From positions 1 to 46,430 of the forward strand of contig JARXAM010000060.1 of the NCBI GenBank assembly GCA_029865845.1: DNA of 46,430 nucleotides, in the 5' to 3' direction. Source of the DNA: Rhodoferax sp. (GTDB taxonomy: Bacteria; Pseudomonadota; Gammaproteobacteria; Burkholderiales; Burkholderiaceae_C). Shown here piece after piece: positions 23,908 through 31,425 of this stretch (the stretch's first letter is position 1; each line of letters begins with the position of its first letter). A program made the translations under genes and the position numbers. Under the pieces are notes generated by a model. That model did not search any database. It worked only from the letters and a program-made list of their open reading frames with translations, and had not been told where the DNA came from.

Positions 23908-25466
23908 GCACGCCGGTCACGCCTGTGCACACCGTCCGCCTGATATTGGGCGATCAGCTCAACCCGCAGCACAGCTGGTTTCAGCACGCCGACCCCCAGG
24001 TGGTGTTCCTGATGATGGAAGTCCGCCAAGAGACCGATTACGTGCTGCACCATGCGCAGAAAGTCATCGCCATTTTTGCGGCCATGCGGGCCCTGGCCGC
24101 AGCGCTACGAGAGGCCGGGCATCGGGTCCACTACCTGGCCATGGGCACCCCGGCCAGTGTGCAGCCGCTGGTGGACAACGTGGCGCAGTTGGTGCAAGGG
24201 TATGGCGCAGCGCACTTCGAGTACCAAGAGCCCGACGAATGGCGGCTGGACGCGGCGCTGCGCGAATATGCCGCGCTGGCAGAGGCGTCTGGCACCCATT
24301 CGAGCCGCATGGTGTCGAGCGAACATTTTTATACCGGGCGCATGGAAGTGCGGCAGCTCTTTGCGCCAGGCAAGCGCTGGCTCATGGAGACCATGTACCG
24401 CCAGATGCGGGTGCGCCACCACATCTTGCTGGATGTGCGCGGCCAACCCGAGGGCGGACAATGGAATTTTGATGACGAAAACCGCAAAGCCTGGCCCGGC
24501 GTGCCGCAGGAGCCCGCCGACTTTCGGCCCTGTCACGACCACAGCGCACTATGGCAAACCCTGCAGGCCGCCGGGGTGGCGACCTTTGGCGTGCCTGCGG
24601 CACATGCCATCCGCTGGCCCCTGGACCGGGGCGAGGCACTGCAGCAGCTGGAATTGTTTGTGGCCCATGCGCTGCCGCATTTTGGGCATTACCAAGATGC
24701 CATGAGTCGGAACGCCAAGCGGCTCTTCCATTCGCTGTTGTCGTTTGCACTGAACACCAAAATGCTGTCGCCTCGCGAGGTCGTGGAGCGGGTGGAGTCT
24801 GCCTGGCGCTGCGGTGGCGTTCCGCTGGCCGCAGCGGAGGGCTTTATCCGCCAAGTTGTGGGTTGGCGCGAGTATGTGCGCGGTGTGTATTGGGCCCACA
24901 TGCCCGGCTACGAGGCCCACAACTTTCTGGGGCATACAGCGCCCTTGCCCCACTGGTTTTGGACCGGCAAGACACACATGGCTTGCATGGCTGCGGCCAT
25001 CACCCAGTCTCTGGAGATGGCGCATGCCCACCATATCCAGCGGCTGATGGTCATCGGCAACTTCGCCCTGCTGGCCGGTGTGAACCCCGAAGCGTTGCAC
25101 GCGTGGTACCTGGGGGTCTATATCGATGCCTTTGAGTGGGTCGAGCTACCCAACACCGTGGGCATGAGCCAGTTTGCCGATGGCGGGGCCTTGGCAACCA
25201 AGCCCTATGTGTCCACTGCGGCCTACATTGACCGCATGGGGGACTACTGTGCCGGGTGCCGGTACGACAAAAAGAGCAAAACCGGCCCCCATGCCTGCCC
25301 GTTCAACGCCTTGTACTGGGAGTTTTACGAGCGCCATGCGGCCAAGCTCGAACACAAGCCCCGCATCGGCATGGTGTACCAACAGCTCAAAAAAATGGAC
25401 CCTCAAAGCAAGCAGGCCATTCTGGACCATGCCCGCTGGCTCCGCGCAGACCTGGATGCGCTGTGA
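23904..25466 (+). CDS. FeS-BCP / PhrB-type prokaryotic (6-4) photolyase
   Basis: 520 residues, of the cryptochrome/photolyase-related family once called deoxyribodipyrimidine photolyase-related protein. It begins VRLILGDQLN, the family signature. The four cysteines that hold the [4Fe-4S] cluster in Agrobacterium PhrB are present with the same spacing: Cys361 (MACMAA), Cys449 and Cys452 (YCAGC) and Cys465 (HACPFN); intervals of 88, 3 and 13 residues match the known protein as I recall it. Other family marks are RLFHSLLSFALNTKMLSP, GWREYVRGVYW and IGNFALLAGV. PhrB repairs (6-4) photoproducts using FAD and a DMRL antenna. The ATG overlaps the CRY-DASH stop. This is the last gene of the operon; no clear terminator follows. 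Confidence 0.93.
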   Translation: MSTPVTPVHTVRLILGDQLNPQHSWFQHADPQVVFLMMEVRQETDYVLHHAQKVIAIFAAMRALAAALREAGHRVHYLAMGTPASVQPLVDNVAQLVQGYGAAHFEYQEPDEWRLDAALREYAALAEASGTHSSRMVSSEHFYTGRMEVRQLFAPGKRWLMETMYRQMRVRHHILLDVRGQPEGGQWNFDDENRKAWPGVPQEPADFRPCHDHSALWQTLQAAGVATFGVPAAHAIRWPLDRGEALQQLELFVAHALPHFGHYQDAMSRNAKRLFHSLLSFALNTKMLSPREVVERVESAWRCGGVPLAAAEGFIRQVVGWREYVRGVYWAHMPGYEAHNFLGHTAPLPHWFWTGKTHMACMAAAITQSLEMAHAHHIQRLMVIGNFALLAGVNPEALHAWYLGVYIDAFEWVELPNTVGMSQFADGGALATKPYVSTAAYIDRMGDYCAGCRYDKKSKTGPHACPFNALYWEFYERHAAKLEHKPRIGMVYQQLKKMDPQSKQAILDHARWLRADLDAL

Positions 25467-25519
25467 CACCCGGGCGTCCGGGCCCGCAGCCACGCCCCTC
25501 GCGCTGCGATACTACGCAC

Positions 25520-26269
25520 ATGCAGTTGCAGGAAATACTCTATACCCAAGGTTTTGGCACCCGTCGCGTGTGTGCCGGTTTGATCCAGCAGGGCTTGGTG
25601 CAGGTCTATTTGCCCCACGAGGGCCCCGCGCCCATCACCGTCACGCAGGCTGCGGCTGAGTTTGCAGAGCACGGCTTGCGTTTTCGGGTGCAGGGCGTGG
25701 ACTGGCCGTATGCCGAGCGCGCTTACCTGGTGCTCCACAAGCCAGCAGGCACCGAATGCTCCCAAAAACCGTCCACCTACCCCAGCATCTACACCCTGTT
25801 GCCCAGCCCCTTGCGCTTGCGCCCGCAAAAAGCGGCGGTCCAAGGTGTACAGGCGGTGGGGCGGTTGGACCAAGACACCACCGGCATGCTGTTGCTGACC
25901 GACGACGGCAAGTTCATCCACCGCATGAGTTCGCCCAAGCACCATGTGCCCAAGGTGTACGAGGTGAGGGTCAAACACCCCTTGGACGCGCAGCAGCTGA
26001 GCAAGCTGCTCAGTGGCGTGGTGCTGGACGACGACCCCAAACCCGTGCGCGCAGCCGCCTGTGAGGCGGTGAGCGAGTTTCATTTGCGCCTGACCCTGAC
26101 CGAAGGCAAATACCATCAAGTCAAACGCATGCTGGCCGCGGTGAGCAACCGGGTCGAGGGGCTGCACCGCTCTCGCATTGGTGGCGTGTCCTTGCCCGAA
26201 GACCTGGCCCCTGGCCAATGGCGTTGGCTCAGCGCCCAAGAAATTGCCGCCGTGCAAGCCAAGGAGTAA
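25520..26269 (+). CDS. 16S rRNA pseudouridine synthase, RsuA family
   Basis: 249 residues from ATG 25520. It begins with a short S4-like RNA-binding segment (LQEILYTQGFGTRRVCAGLI), then the catalytic domain with YLVLHKPAGTECS, GRLDQDTTGMLLLTDDG holding the catalytic Asp, KVYEV and EGKYHQVKRM. RsuA makes pseudouridine 516 in 16S rRNA. RluE- or RluB-like activity on 23S rRNA is possible within the same family. The frame is open upstream into the photolyase gene, but the S4 start at 25520 is natural. It lies 53 bases after the photolyase operon and 4 bases before the EI24-like gene, whose ribosome site AAGGAG overlaps its last codons. Confidence 0.88.
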   Translation: MQLQEILYTQGFGTRRVCAGLIQQGLVQVYLPHEGPAPITVTQAAAEFAEHGLRFRVQGVDWPYAERAYLVLHKPAGTECSQKPSTYPSIYTLLPSPLRLRPQKAAVQGVQAVGRLDQDTTGMLLLTDDGKFIHRMSSPKHHVPKVYEVRVKHPLDAQQLSKLLSGVVLDDDPKPVRAAACEAVSEFHLRLTLTEGKYHQVKRMLAAVSNRVEGLHRSRIGGVSLPEDLAPGQWRWLSAQEIAAVQAKE

Positions 26270-26273
26270 GTCC

Positions 26274-27137
26274 ATGCATGCCGTTCTCGACGCGTTTTGG
26301 CGGTCACTGGTGTATTGCCTGCATCCCAAAGTGATGTTGTGGTCGGTGTTGCCGCTGGTGCTGATGGTGGGGCTCACGGCGGGCCTGGGCTATTTCTACC
26401 TGGACCCGTTGTTAGCGTGGGTTACCCATTGGCTTGAGTCCATGAATTGGATGCAACTCCTGTGGGGCTGGTTGGAGTCGGTGGGGGCGGGCAAGCTCAA
26501 GACAGTGCTGGTCCCGCTGATCGTGATCGTGCTGCTCACCCCGTTGGTGTTGGTAGGCTGCTTGTTGTTGGTTGCGACGTTGATGTCTCCCATGATCGTG
26601 CGACTGGTGGCCACGCGGCGTTTTCCTGATTTGCAGCGGGAGGGCGGAGCTTCCTACCTGGCCAGTGTGGCCTGGGCCCTTTTTTCCACGGTCGCCGCCT
26701 TGTTGGCGTTGGTGATCACGCTGCCCCTGTGGTTGGTGCCGCCCTTAGTGCTCATCGTGCCGCCGCTGATATGGGGCTGGCTGACCTACCGGGTCATGGC
26801 GTTTGACGCTTTGGCAGACCATGCCAGCGCCCAAGAGCGGCGTGATGTGTTGCACCGCCATCGCTGGTGGTTGCTGGGCATGGGCATGGTGACGGGCGGT
26901 ATGGGCGCGGCTCCCAGCCTGGTGTGGTCTATGGGGTTTATGGCGGTGGCGCTGGCTCCGGTTCTGGTGCCCCTGTCCATCTGGCTGTACACCCTGATTT
27001 TTGCCTTCTCGTCCTTGTGGTTCGCCCATTACGGGCTGCGTGCGCTCGCGCTGCTTCGGGCAGAACGGGCAGTGGCTGCTGCGGCTGCCACGCCAGTCCT
27101 TGTGGAGGCACCGATCTTGGAGGCAGAGCGTTTATGA
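26274..27137 (+). CDS. EI24/CysZ-like integral membrane protein
   Basis: 287 residues with about six hydrophobic segments (residues 20-42, 75-103, 135-175, 200-255). It begins MHAVLDAFWRSLVYCLHPKVM and has the GAGKLKTVLVPLIVI and RFPDLQREGG stretches typical of bacterial EI24-domain proteins, a family that includes the sulfate transporter CysZ. The family's role is otherwise poorly defined; transport is possible but not shown. AAGGAG lies 8-13 bases upstream of ATG 26274. The stop overlaps the next start (ATGA), so it is co-translated with the CinA-domain gene. Confidence 0.8.
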   Translation: MHAVLDAFWRSLVYCLHPKVMLWSVLPLVLMVGLTAGLGYFYLDPLLAWVTHWLESMNWMQLLWGWLESVGAGKLKTVLVPLIVIVLLTPLVLVGCLLLVATLMSPMIVRLVATRRFPDLQREGGASYLASVAWALFSTVAALLALVITLPLWLVPPLVLIVPPLIWGWLTYRVMAFDALADHASAQERRDVLHRHRWWLLGMGMVTGGMGAAPSLVWSMGFMAVALAPVLVPLSIWLYTLIFAFSSLWFAHYGLRALALLRAERAVAAAAATPVLVEAPILEAERL

Positions 27138-27940
27138 ATTTTGGCGTCATCATCATCGGAGACGAAATCCTCTCCGGCAAACGTGCAGACAAGCACTTGT
27201 CCAAGGCCATTGAGCTGTTGGGCGCGCGTGGGCTGGCACTGGCGTATGCCCATTACGTGGGGGACGACCCGGCCCGCATTACCCGCACCCTAGCGGACGC
27301 CTTTGCCTCCGGCGACACGGTGTTTTCGTTTGGGGGCATTGGTGCCACACCTGATGACCACACCCGCCAGTGCGCAGCGCAGGCCTTGGGCAAGCCTTTG
27401 GTGCTGGGCGATGTGGCCCGTGCATTGATCATGGAGCGCATGCAGGACGTTGCCCGTGAACAAGGCACCCCCTATGAGCCAGATCGCCCAGACAACGTGC
27501 ACCGGCTCAACATGGGCATGTTCCCGCACGGGGCCTCCATCATTCCCAACCCCTACAACAAGATACCGGGCTTCAGCCACGCGGGGGCAGGGCAGGGCAG
27601 CGTGCACTTTGTGCCGGGCTTTCCCGTCATGGCCTGGCCCATGGTGGAGTGGGTGCTGGACACCCAGTGCAGGGCCTGGTTTCAGACCGGTGCCTGGGTG
27701 GAGCAGTCGGTCATCGTTTTTGGCGCGATGGAGTCCTTGCTGACGCCCCTCATGGAGCAGGTGGAACAGACGTATCCGGTCAAGGTTTTCAGCCTTCCCA
27801 GCGTGGACCATCCCACCTACGGTCGGCATATCGAGCTGGGGGTCAAAGGGCATCCGGGCGATGTGCCCGCCGCCTATGCCGCGCTCTTGCACGGCCTGCG
27901 TGCATTGTCGATGCCGCTAGGCCCTGAGTTGGTGCGTTAA
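27134..27940 (+). CDS. CinA N-terminal / molybdopterin-binding domain protein
   Basis: 268 residues. The N-terminal MoCF-type domain begins FGVIIIGDEILSGKRAD and has FSFGGIGATPDDHTRQ, the phosphate-binding and catalytic region shared with CinA and MoaB/MogA. VHFVPGFPVMAWPM resembles the GxPxxM segment of CinA. The C-terminal nicotinamide-nucleotide amidase domain of full CinA is missing, as in many proteobacterial stand-alone versions, some of which act as ADP-ribose or FAD pyrophosphatases. Activity cannot be fixed from sequence. The start overlaps the previous stop by 4 bases. The 224-base gap that follows carries the glnA promoter. Confidence 0.82.
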   Translation: MNFGVIIIGDEILSGKRADKHLSKAIELLGARGLALAYAHYVGDDPARITRTLADAFASGDTVFSFGGIGATPDDHTRQCAAQALGKPLVLGDVARALIMERMQDVAREQGTPYEPDRPDNVHRLNMGMFPHGASIIPNPYNKIPGFSHAGAGQGSVHFVPGFPVMAWPMVEWVLDTQCRAWFQTGAWVEQSVIVFGAMESLLTPLMEQVEQTYPVKVFSLPSVDHPTYGRHIELGVKGHPGDVPAAYAALLHGLRALSMPLGPELVR

Positions 27941-27971
27941 TCGCAGTGTTCTTTTCCATAAACGCCTGATT

Positions 27972-27988
27972 TGCACCTAATTGGTGCA
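27972..27988. promoter_or_regulatory. NtrC binding site upstream of glnA
   Basis: TGCACCTAATTGGTGCA is a perfect match to the NtrC (NRI) consensus TGCACC-N5-GGTGCA. It lies about 113 bases upstream of the -24 element of the sigma-54 promoter at 28101, a normal enhancer distance. ntrB and ntrC are encoded just downstream of glnA. A GGTGCA half site near 28091 may be a weaker second site. Confidence 0.88.
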
Positions 27989-28100
27989 ATGCTTCCAACG
28001 AGTTGCATGGATGAAGGCCTCTTTGTTGGTGTGCCGTCGAAAAACCGGGTTTTAACGATGCAAAATAGCGCGGTTTGCCGTAATCGCTTTGGTGCACGCT

Positions 28101-28117
28101 TTGGCACAAAAGCTGCA
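28101..28117 (+). promoter_or_regulatory. Sigma-54 promoter of glnA
   Basis: TTGGCACAAAAGCTGCA has the -24 GG and -12 GC dinucleotides of sigma-54 promoters at the correct 12-base distance, and the TTGGCAC half is consensus. The predicted start near 28128 leaves a leader of about 37 bases before ATG 28165. With the NtrC site upstream, this predicts induction of glnA under nitrogen limitation. Confidence 0.85.
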
Positions 28118-28164
28118 TCAACACCGGCGCAAATCTTTTTACAACCGAGCAACAGGAGTATTTG

Positions 28165-29580
28165 ATGGCCAAGACCGTCGCAGACGTGATGAATATGGTG
28201 AAAGAGAACGAAGTCAAGTTTGTTGACTTCCGCTTCACCGACACCCGCGGTAAGCAGCAGCACACCACCGTGCCTGTTTCGCATTTTGACGAAGACAAGT
28301 TCACCTCCGGCCACGCATTCGACGGCTCATCCATCGCCGGCTGGAAGGGGATCGAAGCTTCCGACATGCTGTTGATGCCTGACCCCAACACGGCCAACAT
28401 CGACCCGTTCTTCGAAGAAACGACCCTGATCATGAATTGCGATGTGGTGGAACCTGCCGACGGCAAGTCCTACGACCGCGATCCACGCTCTATCGCCAAG
28501 CGCGCTGAAGCCTACCTGAAGGCCTCCGGCATGGGCGACACCGCGTACTTCGGCCCCGAGCCAGAATTCTTTTTGTTCGACGGCGTGCGTTGGTCCACAG
28601 AAGCCCACAACACGTTCTACGAAATCGAAGAATACGAAGCACCCTGGAACACCGGCTCCAAGCTCGAAGGCGGCAACCGTGGCCACCGTCCCACCGTCAA
28701 GGGCGGCTACTTCCCCGTGCCTCCGGTTGACAGCACGCAAGACATGCGTGCTGAGATGGCCCTGATCCTGGAATCCCTGGGCATCCCGGTTGAAGTGTTC
28801 CACCACGAAGTGGCAGGCGCTGGCCAGAACGAAATCGGCACCAAGTTCTCCACACTGGTGGAGCGCGCTGACTGGACCATGTTGCAAAAGTACGTGGTGC
28901 ACAACGTGGCCAATGCCTATGGCAAGACTGCTACCTTCATGCCCAAGCCCTACCACGGTGACAACGGTTCCGGCATGCACGTGCACCAGTCCGTGTGGAA
29001 AGACGGTAAAAACCTGTTTGCTGGCGACGGCTATGCAGGTCTGTCGGACTTCGCGCTGTACTACATTGGCGGCATCATCAAGCACGCACGTGCCCTGAAC
29101 GCCATCACCAACCCCGGCACCAACAGCTACAAGCGCCTGGTTCCTCACTTCGAAGCGCCGGTCAAGTTGGCTTATTCTGCCAAGAACCGTTCTGCTTCCA
29201 TCCGTATTCCTTTCGTGGCAAACCCCAAGGGCCGCCGCGTGGAAGCACGTTTCCCCGATCCATTGATGAACCCTTACCTCGGCTTCGCAGCCTTGTTGAT
29301 GGCAGGTCTGGACGGCGTAGAAAACAAGATCCATCCCGGCGAAGCAGCCACCAAGGACCTTTACCATCTGCCTCCCGAGGAAGATGCAAAAGTGCCAACC
29401 GTGTGCCACAGCTTGGACCAAGCCTTGGAACACCTGGACAAGGACCGCGCGTTCCTGACCAAGGGCGGCGTGTTCACCGACTCCATGATCGATGCCTACA
29501 TCGACCTGAAGATGCAAGAAGTAACCCGCTACCGCATGTCGGTACACCCTGTCGAATACGACATGTACTACAGCCTGTGA
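28165..29580 (+). CDS. glnA: Glutamine synthetase, type I
   Basis: 471 residues, exactly the expected size for a dodecameric GSI, which condenses glutamate and ammonia with ATP in the cytoplasm. Motifs are [63 protein letters not shown] and [14 protein letters not shown]. The adenylylation loop reads [10 protein letters not shown] with Tyr400 as the site for GlnE. ATG 28165 has AGGAG 6 bases upstream and is preferred to the TTG just before it. Codon use is noticeably more biased than in the neighbours, as in highly expressed genes. Transcription is predicted from the sigma-54 promoter at 28101 and ends at the terminator at 29610. Confidence 0.98.
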   Translation: MAKTVADVMNMVKENEVKFVDFRFTDTRGKQQHTTVPVSHFDEDKFTSGHAFDGSSIAGWKGIEASDMLLMPDPNTANIDPFFEETTLIMNCDVVEPADGKSYDRDPRSIAKRAEAYLKASGMGDTAYFGPEPEFFLFDGVRWSTEAHNTFYEIEEYEAPWNTGSKLEGGNRGHRPTVKGGYFPVPPVDSTQDMRAEMALILESLGIPVEVFHHEVAGAGQNEIGTKFSTLVERADWTMLQKYVVHNVANAYGKTATFMPKPYHGDNGSGMHVHQSVWKDGKNLFAGDGYAGLSDFALYYIGGIIKHARALNAITNPGTNSYKRLVPHFEAPVKLAYSAKNRSASIRIPFVANPKGRRVEARFPDPLMNPYLGFAALLMAGLDGVENKIHPGEAATKDLYHLPPEEDAKVPTVCHSLDQALEHLDKDRAFLTKGGVFTDSMIDAYIDLKMQEVTRYRMSVHPVEYDMYYSL

Positions 29581-29609
29581 TCCTTGCGCCGCAAGGCGTC
29601 AAGGTGATG

Positions 29610-29640
29610 AAAAAGGACGGCTTGCGCCGTCCTTTTTTTT
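29610..29640 (+). terminator. Rho-independent terminator after glnA
   Basis: An AAAAAGGACGGC stem pairs with GCCGTCCTTTTT across the loop TTGC, followed by a run of eight T residues. This is a classic intrinsic terminator 30 bases after the glnA stop and implies that ntrB-ntrC are mainly transcribed from another promoter. Confidence 0.93.
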
Positions 29641-29762
29641 GGGTGAGTCGCCAGCGTCTTGGTCCTTGCCCTTGGTAGTGGTGTGGCGACCCAGGCTATC
29701 GGCGTTTTCGGGCGCATACTTCCCCCCCGACGCCCCTACGAAACAACGCTCTCTGATTTGGC

Positions 29763-30260
29763 ATGAAATTCAACCCCCTGATTCTTGTACTAACCCTTAG
29801 CGCCAGTTGGAACGGGCTTGCGCAAGAGCGCATTTATCGTTGTGGCAATGAGTACACCAATACGGTGACCGAGCACCAAGCCAAGTCGTGCAAACTTGTG
29901 GCGGGGGGCAACGTCACCGTGGTGCAGGCCAGAAAGCCGGGCACCCAGGCGTCGGCAAGTGCTGCGCCACCCGCCGCCAGCACCGCATCCAAGTCCGGCT
30001 CGGAGGACCAACGGGCCAAAGACTCCGACGCCCGTTTGATTTTGGAGTCGGAGCTTAAGAAAGCCGAAAGCCGCCAGCAAGAGCTTCTGCGCGAATACAA
30101 CAACGGGGAACCCGAGCGACTCGGGCCCGAGACGCGCAACGCGCAAAAATACATTGACCGCGTCACCGAACTCAAGGCCGCCATCGCGCGCAATGAGAGC
30201 GATATTGCAGGCATTCGCCGCGAGCTGGGCCGATTGCCCGCCGGCGGGGCCAAGCCCTAG
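29763..30260 (+). CDS. Small exported DUF4124-like protein with coiled coil
   Basis: 165 residues. A signal peptide (MKFNPLILVLTLSASWNGLA, cleavage before QERIY) is followed by IYRCGNEYTNT, similar to the N terminus of DUF4124 proteins, with two Cys (about 27 and 43) that could form a disulfide. A low-complexity Ala/Ser/Pro linker (about 58-80) leads to a charged helical, likely coiled-coil region (about 85-150) rich in Glu, Lys, Arg and Gln. It is probably periplasmic. Its place between glnA and ntrB-ntrC is common in related Burkholderiales by recollection, but no function is known. The 122 bases between the glnA terminator and this ATG presumably hold its promoter; I see no clear one. Confidence 0.75.
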   Translation: MKFNPLILVLTLSASWNGLAQERIYRCGNEYTNTVTEHQAKSCKLVAGGNVTVVQARKPGTQASASAAPPAASTASKSGSEDQRAKDSDARLILESELKKAESRQQELLREYNNGEPERLGPETRNAQKYIDRVTELKAAIARNESDIAGIRRELGRLPAGGAKP

Positions 30261-30341
30261 CGCTGGCGTGCCTCGGCCCCCACCGCGCGTGTGGTGGGCA
30301 GCGCGCTAAGCTGTACACACCCTCACCGCCGGATAGGTCTT

Positions 30342-31391
30342 ATGGAGCGATTTCATTCTTTTGATTTGTTGGCCACGCTGGTCGCGGTGGTGAGTGCGGA
30401 TGCGAGCGTGCAGTTTTCTAACGCTGCACTCGAAGACGCTTTGGGCATTTCACGGCGCACCATCGTGGGCTCCAACTTTGCCGATGTGTTTTGCGAGCCC
30501 GCCCCATTTCGCTCGGCGCTGGATGGCGCGCTGGACAACGCGTTTGCGGCGTTGCGCTACGACGCATTGCTCAAGCGCAACGGGGCCGACGCCTTGCCGG
30601 TGCATGTGATTGTGACCCGCACCGAACCCTCCAACGACATCATCGTGGAGATGGTGCCGCAAGAGCAGCAAACCCGCCAAGACCGCGAGGAGCGATTGGC
30701 CGAGCAGGCACAGACCAACAAAGAGCTGATCCGCAACCTCGCCCACGAAATCAAAAACCCGCTGGGTGGCATTCGCGGCGCGGCGCAGTTGTTGGAGATG
30801 GAAATGGGCTCGCCCGAGCTCACCGAATACACCCAGGTCATCATCCACGAGGCGGACCGCCTGCAAAGCCTGGTGGACCGCCTGCTGGCACCACACCGCC
30901 GCCCCCACTTGGTGGGCGATGTAAACATCCACGAGGTGTGTGAGCGCGTGCGCTCCCTCATCCTGGCCGAGTTCCCCAAAGGGCTGCGGGTCGTGCGGGA
31001 CTACGACACGTCTATCCCCGAGTTTCGGGGCGACCGCGAGCAACTCATCCAAACCGTGCTCAACATTGCGCACAACGCCTGCCAGGCCCTGGCCGATCGC
31101 ATCGCAGCAGGCGATGGGCGAGTGACCTTCAAGACCCGTGTGACACGCCAAATCACCTTTGGCAAACAGCGGTACCGGTTGGCATTGGAATTGCATGTCA
31201 TCGACAACGGACCTGGCGTGCCAGATTCGATCAGAGACCGCATTTTTTACCCGCTGGTATCGGGCAGAGAGGGTGGCTCCGGGTTGGGGCTGACACTGGC
31301 GCAAACCTTTGTCCAGCAGCACCACGGATTGATCGAAGTGGATAGCGCGCCCGGCCGTACGGATTTCAAAATACTGATCCCGTTACCGTAA
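30342..31391 (+). CDS. ntrB: Nitrogen regulation sensor kinase NtrB (GlnL)
   Basis: 349 residues, normal for NtrB, a soluble histidine kinase/phosphatase that senses nitrogen through PII and phosphorylates NtrC. The N-terminal PAS domain (about 5-110) is followed by the H-box RNLAHEIKNPLGGIRGAAQL with His135, then the N-box QTVLNIAHNACQAL, the G1 box VIDNGPGVP, the F-box FYPLVSGREGGSGLGLTLAQ and the ending KILIPLP. No membrane segment is present. ATG 30342 has GGATAGG upstream; the open frame to 30291 is not family-like. ntrC follows 34 bases later. Confidence 0.96.
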   Translation: MERFHSFDLLATLVAVVSADASVQFSNAALEDALGISRRTIVGSNFADVFCEPAPFRSALDGALDNAFAALRYDALLKRNGADALPVHVIVTRTEPSNDIIVEMVPQEQQTRQDREERLAEQAQTNKELIRNLAHEIKNPLGGIRGAAQLLEMEMGSPELTEYTQVIIHEADRLQSLVDRLLAPHRRPHLVGDVNIHEVCERVRSLILAEFPKGLRVVRDYDTSIPEFRGDREQLIQTVLNIAHNACQALADRIAAGDGRVTFKTRVTRQITFGKQRYRLALELHVIDNGPGVPDSIRDRIFYPLVSGREGGSGLGLTLAQTFVQQHHGLIEVDSAPGRTDFKILIPLP

Positions 31392-31425
31392 CTGACAAAC
31401 AAAGAACACAAGGGTGCCACACAAC

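Noticed and set aside
28327-29547. 406-codon minus-strand frame inside glnA
   Set aside because: Antisense of glutamine synthetase caused by strong codon bias; no promoter or ribosome site.
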